Both the position numbers and the translations under genes were made by a program. A DNA stretch of 47,148 bases from Paracoccaceae bacterium. Its GTDB lineage: Bacteria > Pseudomonadota > Alphaproteobacteria > Rhodobacterales > Rhodobacteraceae. The stretch spans positions 1 to 47,148 of the forward strand of contig JACONJ010000008.1 in assembly GCA_014323785.1 (NCBI GenBank), given 5' to 3'. Shown piece by piece: positions 44,248 to 47,148 of the stretch (the stretch's first letter is position 1; every line of letters begins with the position of its first letter). The notes under the pieces were generated by a model. That model made no database searches. It was not told the origin of the DNA and saw only the letters and a program-made list of their open reading frames with translations.

Positions 44248-46143
44248 TCAGTGCGCCCGCGGGTATCCAAGCTTGCCAAGTGCCGCGGCAATTTCATCCA
44301 GGATGGCCGGATCGTCAATCGTGGCGGGCGTCTTATACGTCTTGCCATCGGCGATTTTGGCCATGGTTCCGCGCAGGATTTTGCCCGAACGGGTCTTGGG
44401 CAGCCGGTCAACCACGATGGCAAGTTTGAACGCCGCAACCGGGCCGATCCTGTCGCGCACCAGATCCACGCACCCGGCCACCACATCCTGGGGCGCGGCA
44501 GAGGTGCCGGCGTTCAGGCACAGGAACCCCATTGGCAATTGCCCTTTCAGGTGATCGGCCACCCCGATCACGGCGCATTCGGCCACATCCGGGTGGGCGG
44601 CCAGTACCTCCTCCATCGCGCCGGTCGACAGGCGATGACCGGCGACATTGATCACATCATCCGTCCTGGCCATGATATAAAGGTAGCCTTCGGCGTCCTT
44701 ATAACCTGCGTCGCCGGTCTCATAATAGCCGGGGAACCGGGCCAGATAGTTCTGGCGATAGCGTTCTTCCGCCTGCCAGAGCGTTGGCAGGGTACCCGGC
44801 GGCAGGGGCAGTTTGATTGCAATCGCCCCAAGGGTTCCATCGGCCACGGGCTGCCCGCCTTCATCCAGGATTCGCACGTCGTAGCCCGGCATCGGCACGG
44901 CGGGAGAGCCGATTTTGACCGGCAGGCCCTCAATCCCCAGGGGATTGCCCGCAATCGCCCATCCCGTCTCGGTTTGCCACCAGTGATCGATCACCGGCAC
45001 GCCCAGCTTGTCCTGGGCCCATTCGATAGTGTCCGGGTCCGCCCGTTCGCCGGCCAGAAAAAGCGACTCGAGGCTTGACAGGTCGTAATCCCCGGCCAGT
45101 GTGCCGCCCGGATCCTCGCGCTTGATTGCGCGAAAGGCTGTGGGTGCGGTGAACAGGCATTTGACCCTATGGTCCTGAATGACGCGCCAAAAGGCACCTG
45201 CATCAGGGGTGCCCACGGGTTTGCCCTCAAAGACAATCGTGGTGCAGCCGAAGGTCAGGGGCGCGTAGCAGATATAGGAATGCCCCACGACCCACCCGAC
45301 ATCAGAGGCCGCCCAGAACACCTCTCCGGGGTTCATGTCATAAAGGTGGCGCATCGACCAGTTCAGTGCCACCAGATGCCCGGCGGTGGGGCGGACCACG
45401 CCCTTGGGCTGGCCCGTGGTACCTGAAGTGTACAGGATATAGGCCGGATGGTTGCCCTCTACCGGGACACAATCGACGGGGTCTGCCCCGTATTGAAAGG
45501 CGTGCCAATCCACATCGCGCCCTTCTTCCAGATGCGCGACCTCTTGTTCGCGCTGGAAGATCACGCAGAACGCCGGGGCATGATCGGCAATCCCAAGTGC
45601 CCCGTCAAGCAGCGGCTTGTAGTGGACCACGCGCCCCGGTTCCACCCCGCAAGAGGCCGCAATGATGCATTTCGGCCTGCAATCATCGATGCGCACGGCC
45701 AGTTCATTTGCGGCGAACCCGCCGAATACAACCGAATGGATCGCGCCCAGGCGCGCACAGGCCAGCATGGCCTCAAGCACTTCGGGAATCATCGGCATAT
45801 AGATGATGACCCGGTCGCCCTTTTCTACCCCCCGGGCCCGCAGTGCCCCGGCCAGGGTGGCGACGCGGGTCTGCAATTCGGCATAGGTGATCGCGTGCCT
45901 GGTGCGGGTGACCGGACTGTCATGAATGATCGCCACCCGGTCGCCATGGCCTGCCTGAACGTGGCGGTCAACCGCGTTCCAGCAGCCGTTCAGGCGACCA
46001 TCGGCGAACCATTCGTAAAGCGGTGCATTGTCCGTGAACAGTGCCTTTGACGGCGGGGTATCCCAATCGACACCTTGGGCAGCTGTCAGCCAGAACCCAT
46101 CCGGGTCGGCCATCGCCGTGCCATAAACCTCTGCATAGCTCAT
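44248..46143 (-). CDS. prpE: Propionate-CoA ligase (acyl-CoA synthetase, PrpE-like)
   Basis: Activates propionate (or another short acid) to its CoA thioester through an acyl-adenylate. The 631-residue protein has the P-loop-like YTSGTTGQPKG (238-248), WWQTETGW, YYETGDAGYKDAEGYLYIMARTDDVINVAGHRLS, and the C-terminal catalytic Lys588 in TRSGKILRG. GVVRPTAGH after the A3 motif and the overall pattern fit PrpE better than Acs. GGGAGG precedes two adjacent ATGs; I chose the second (46143) for spacing. Propionyl-CoA would feed the methylmalonyl-CoA branch that meets the ccr/ecm pathway. Confidence 0.92.
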   Translation of the reverse strand: MSYAEVYGTAMADPDGFWLTAAQGVDWDTPPSKALFTDNAPLYEWFADGRLNGCWNAVDRHVQAGHGDRVAIIHDSPVTRTRHAITYAELQTRVATLAGALRARGVEKGDRVIIYMPMIPEVLEAMLACARLGAIHSVVFGGFAANELAVRIDDCRPKCIIAASCGVEPGRVVHYKPLLDGALGIADHAPAFCVIFQREQEVAHLEEGRDVDWHAFQYGADPVDCVPVEGNHPAYILYTSGTTGQPKGVVRPTAGHLVALNWSMRHLYDMNPGEVFWAASDVGWVVGHSYICYAPLTFGCTTIVFEGKPVGTPDAGAFWRVIQDHRVKCLFTAPTAFRAIKREDPGGTLAGDYDLSSLESLFLAGERADPDTIEWAQDKLGVPVIDHWWQTETGWAIAGNPLGIEGLPVKIGSPAVPMPGYDVRILDEGGQPVADGTLGAIAIKLPLPPGTLPTLWQAEERYRQNYLARFPGYYETGDAGYKDAEGYLYIMARTDDVINVAGHRLSTGAMEEVLAAHPDVAECAVIGVADHLKGQLPMGFLCLNAGTSAAPQDVVAGCVDLVRDRIGPVAAFKLAIVVDRLPKTRSGKILRGTMAKIADGKTYKTPATIDDPAILDEIAAALGKLGYPRAH

Positions 46144-46327
46144 CATTGGCCTCCCTCTTCTTCGCGCTCTGTATTAAGGGAACACCTTAGCCCGGAACAT
46201 CCGTCATATGCAAAGCAGCAGGGAGGCACGGCCAGCGGTCAATGGGATAAGGTTGACCCGCCACCAGACACCCTTTCGTCCGATGCGGGTAGCATCGGTT
46301 GACAGCCCCCTGTGGCATGACGAACCC

Positions 46328-46360
46328 CATGCCCCCGGACGGGCGATGCCTGGGGGCATG
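46328..46360. repeat. Perfect 9-bp inverted repeat upstream of prpE
   Basis: CATGCCCCC (46328-46336) and GGGGGCATG (46352-46360) with a 15-base spacer, about 190 bases upstream of the prpE start. It could be an operator or a transcript hairpin. Confidence 0.5.
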
Positions 46361-46442
46361 CAACTGAAACCAGGTAAGGGTGGCCCAGGGCATATCGTTC
46401 ATCATGGTATTATCCGCAGGATCCCATCGCCTTTTGCAAGAG

Positions 46443-46475
46443 GACAAAGCCCCCCTGATGTGTGGTCAGGGGGGC
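46443..46475 (-). terminator. Terminator of the RTX gene
   Basis: On the minus strand GCCCCCCTGA and TCAGGGGGGC (46475-46466 and 46458-46449) form a 10-bp stem with a 7-base loop, followed by TTTGTCC. It lies 30 bases after the RTX stop codon. Confidence 0.8.
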
Positions 46476-46504
46476 CGTGATTGTGGCGTTATGGGGTGTG
46501 TCCC

Positions 46505-47148
46505 TTAGAAGACAAAGTCGTCTGCCGTCAGTGCGGTGTGGTCTACACCATTCAGCGTGATGGTTCCACCATCCCATGTAACGATTGCAGCACTGCCATC
46601 GTCGGAAATGGTCAGGTCATCAAACCCAACCCCGCTTGCGGTGATTTGGATCAAGTCAACACCATCCGCAAAGTCAGTGATGATGTCATTTCCGTGGCCT
46701 GTTTTGAACACAAATGTGTCTGCATTATGACCACCAGTCATAACATCATCTCCATGGCCACCTATAAGGGTGTCGTCACCAAGGTTCCCTCTAAGGGTAT
46801 CGTTGCCGATGTTTCCGATAAGGGAATCATCACCACTACCACCGGATATAATGTCATCATCTTGACGTCCGATGATTTTATCGTTTCCGGCATACCCATT
46901 TATCGAGTCCCTGCCATTGGTGCCTGCCAACGAATTGTTGTTACCATTCCCTTTGATCACCTTATACTTGGGCTTGGATGCAGCAGGTGTGGGTTCAGGT
47001 GTGACTTCAGGCGCAGGTTGTGGCGCAGGTTCCGGGGCAACTTCGGCTTCGGGAAGGATGAAATCCTCTGCCGTCAGGGCCGTGTGGGCAACGCCGGTCA
47101 ATAGCATGGTGCCACCATTCCAGGTAACCTTGGCATCACCACTGCTGT
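46505..47148 (-). CDS. RTX-type calcium-binding protein, 3' part (runs off the window)
   Basis: The frame stays open to the window edge, so the gene is longer than seen. Reading from the edge: SSGDAKVTWNGGTMLLTGVAHTALTAEDFIL (a module like the protein's own C-terminus), a proline/glutamate linker (PEAEVAPEPAPQPAPEVTPEPTP), then nonapeptide repeats (NGRDSINGYAGNDKIIG... GGHGDDVMTGGHNADTF). The RTX C-terminal segment TFVFKTGHGNDIITDFADGVDLIQI follows, and finally GSAAIVTWDGGTITLNGVDHTALTADDFVF. Such proteins bind calcium, fold outside the cell and leave by type I secretion. The ATG at 47107 is internal. The function of the missing N-terminus is unknown. Confidence 0.88.
   Translation of the reverse strand, partial: SSGDAKVTWNGGTMLLTGVAHTALTAEDFILPEAEVAPEPAPQPAPEVTPEPTPAASKPKYKVIKGNGNNNSLAGTNGRDSINGYAGNDKIIGRQDDDIISGGSGDDSLIGNIGNDTLRGNLGDDTLIGGHGDDVMTGGHNADTFVFKTGHGNDIITDFADGVDLIQITASGVGFDDLTISDDGSAAIVTWDGGTITLNGVDHTALTADDFVF

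Larger units (their letters stand above)
46144..46504. other. Gap between prpE and the RTX gene
   Basis: No gene is supported. The left part should carry the prpE promoter, though I could not fix one. A perfect inverted repeat lies at 46328-46360 and the RTX terminator at 46443-46475. Confidence 0.55.

Overview
The window looks like a chromosomal segment of a Rhodobacterales (Roseobacter-group) alphaproteobacterium. The signs are: high GC; crotonyl-CoA carboxylase/reductase (ccr) and ethylmalonyl-CoA mutase (ecm) of the ethylmalonyl-CoA pathway; an O-succinylhomoserine sulfhydrylase; an H-NS family protein with an alphaproteobacterial GRGPRP core; DUF1127, DUF2927 and BLUF genes; and groESL behind a CIRCE operator. 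The taxonomic call is inference from gene content, not a database match.

Layout. 1-1070: almost no intact gene, with degraded RTX (calcium-binding nonapeptide) remnants. 1071-8808: transketolase, a coiled-coil gene overlapping zapA, a short-chain dehydrogenase, bioY, a BLUF photosensor, cvpA and radA. 8809-11173: an orphan RTX C-terminal fragment, then groES-groEL with a clear promoter, CIRCE and terminator. 11295-12880: methyltransferase/endonuclease-like pair A. 13054-16470: orphan phnM, a Nudix hydrolase, a second SDR and a SnoaL-like protein. 16762-18164: restriction-modification pair B (minus strand). 18410-28432: 1-Cys peroxiredoxin, aldehyde dehydrogenase, an RluA-type enzyme, ccr, a glycerol-3-phosphate acyltransferase-like protein, a secreted EEP-family protein, ecm and H-NS. 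28442-31962: deoD with an odd C-terminal tail, pair C, then a two-gene cassette of unknown function bounded by 55-bp direct repeats. 31987-35955: bolA family, J-domain protein, trkH, metZ. 36125-37897: a large DUF262/HNH (GmrSD-like) protein. 37967-46143: DUF2927 lipoprotein, rpmG, Bax1-like membrane protein, DUF1127 with a divergent LysR gene, yciB, an RsuA-family pseudouridine synthase, tadA and propionate-CoA ligase. 46505 to the right edge: an RTX-type calcium-binding protein that runs off the window.

How it fits together. Core genes (translation, rRNA/tRNA modification, chaperones, division, carbon assimilation through ccr/ecm/propionate activation) are interrupted by at least four defence-type inserts: three methyltransferase/endonuclease-like pairs and one DUF262 protein. 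The most striking observation is that pairs B and C, although more than 11 kb apart and on opposite strands, start from nearly identical promoter/leader blocks. Each has a TTGAxx-N17-TACGCT promoter and the same spacing to an identical 15-base stretch ending in the ATG. Both enzymes also begin with related N-termini, and pair C has a perfect 10-bp inverted repeat around its -10 element. The second is the repeat-bounded cassette downstream of endonuclease C: it has its own promoter, a palindromic operator-like site, and two genes I cannot assign. It is the best candidate here for an undescribed small module.
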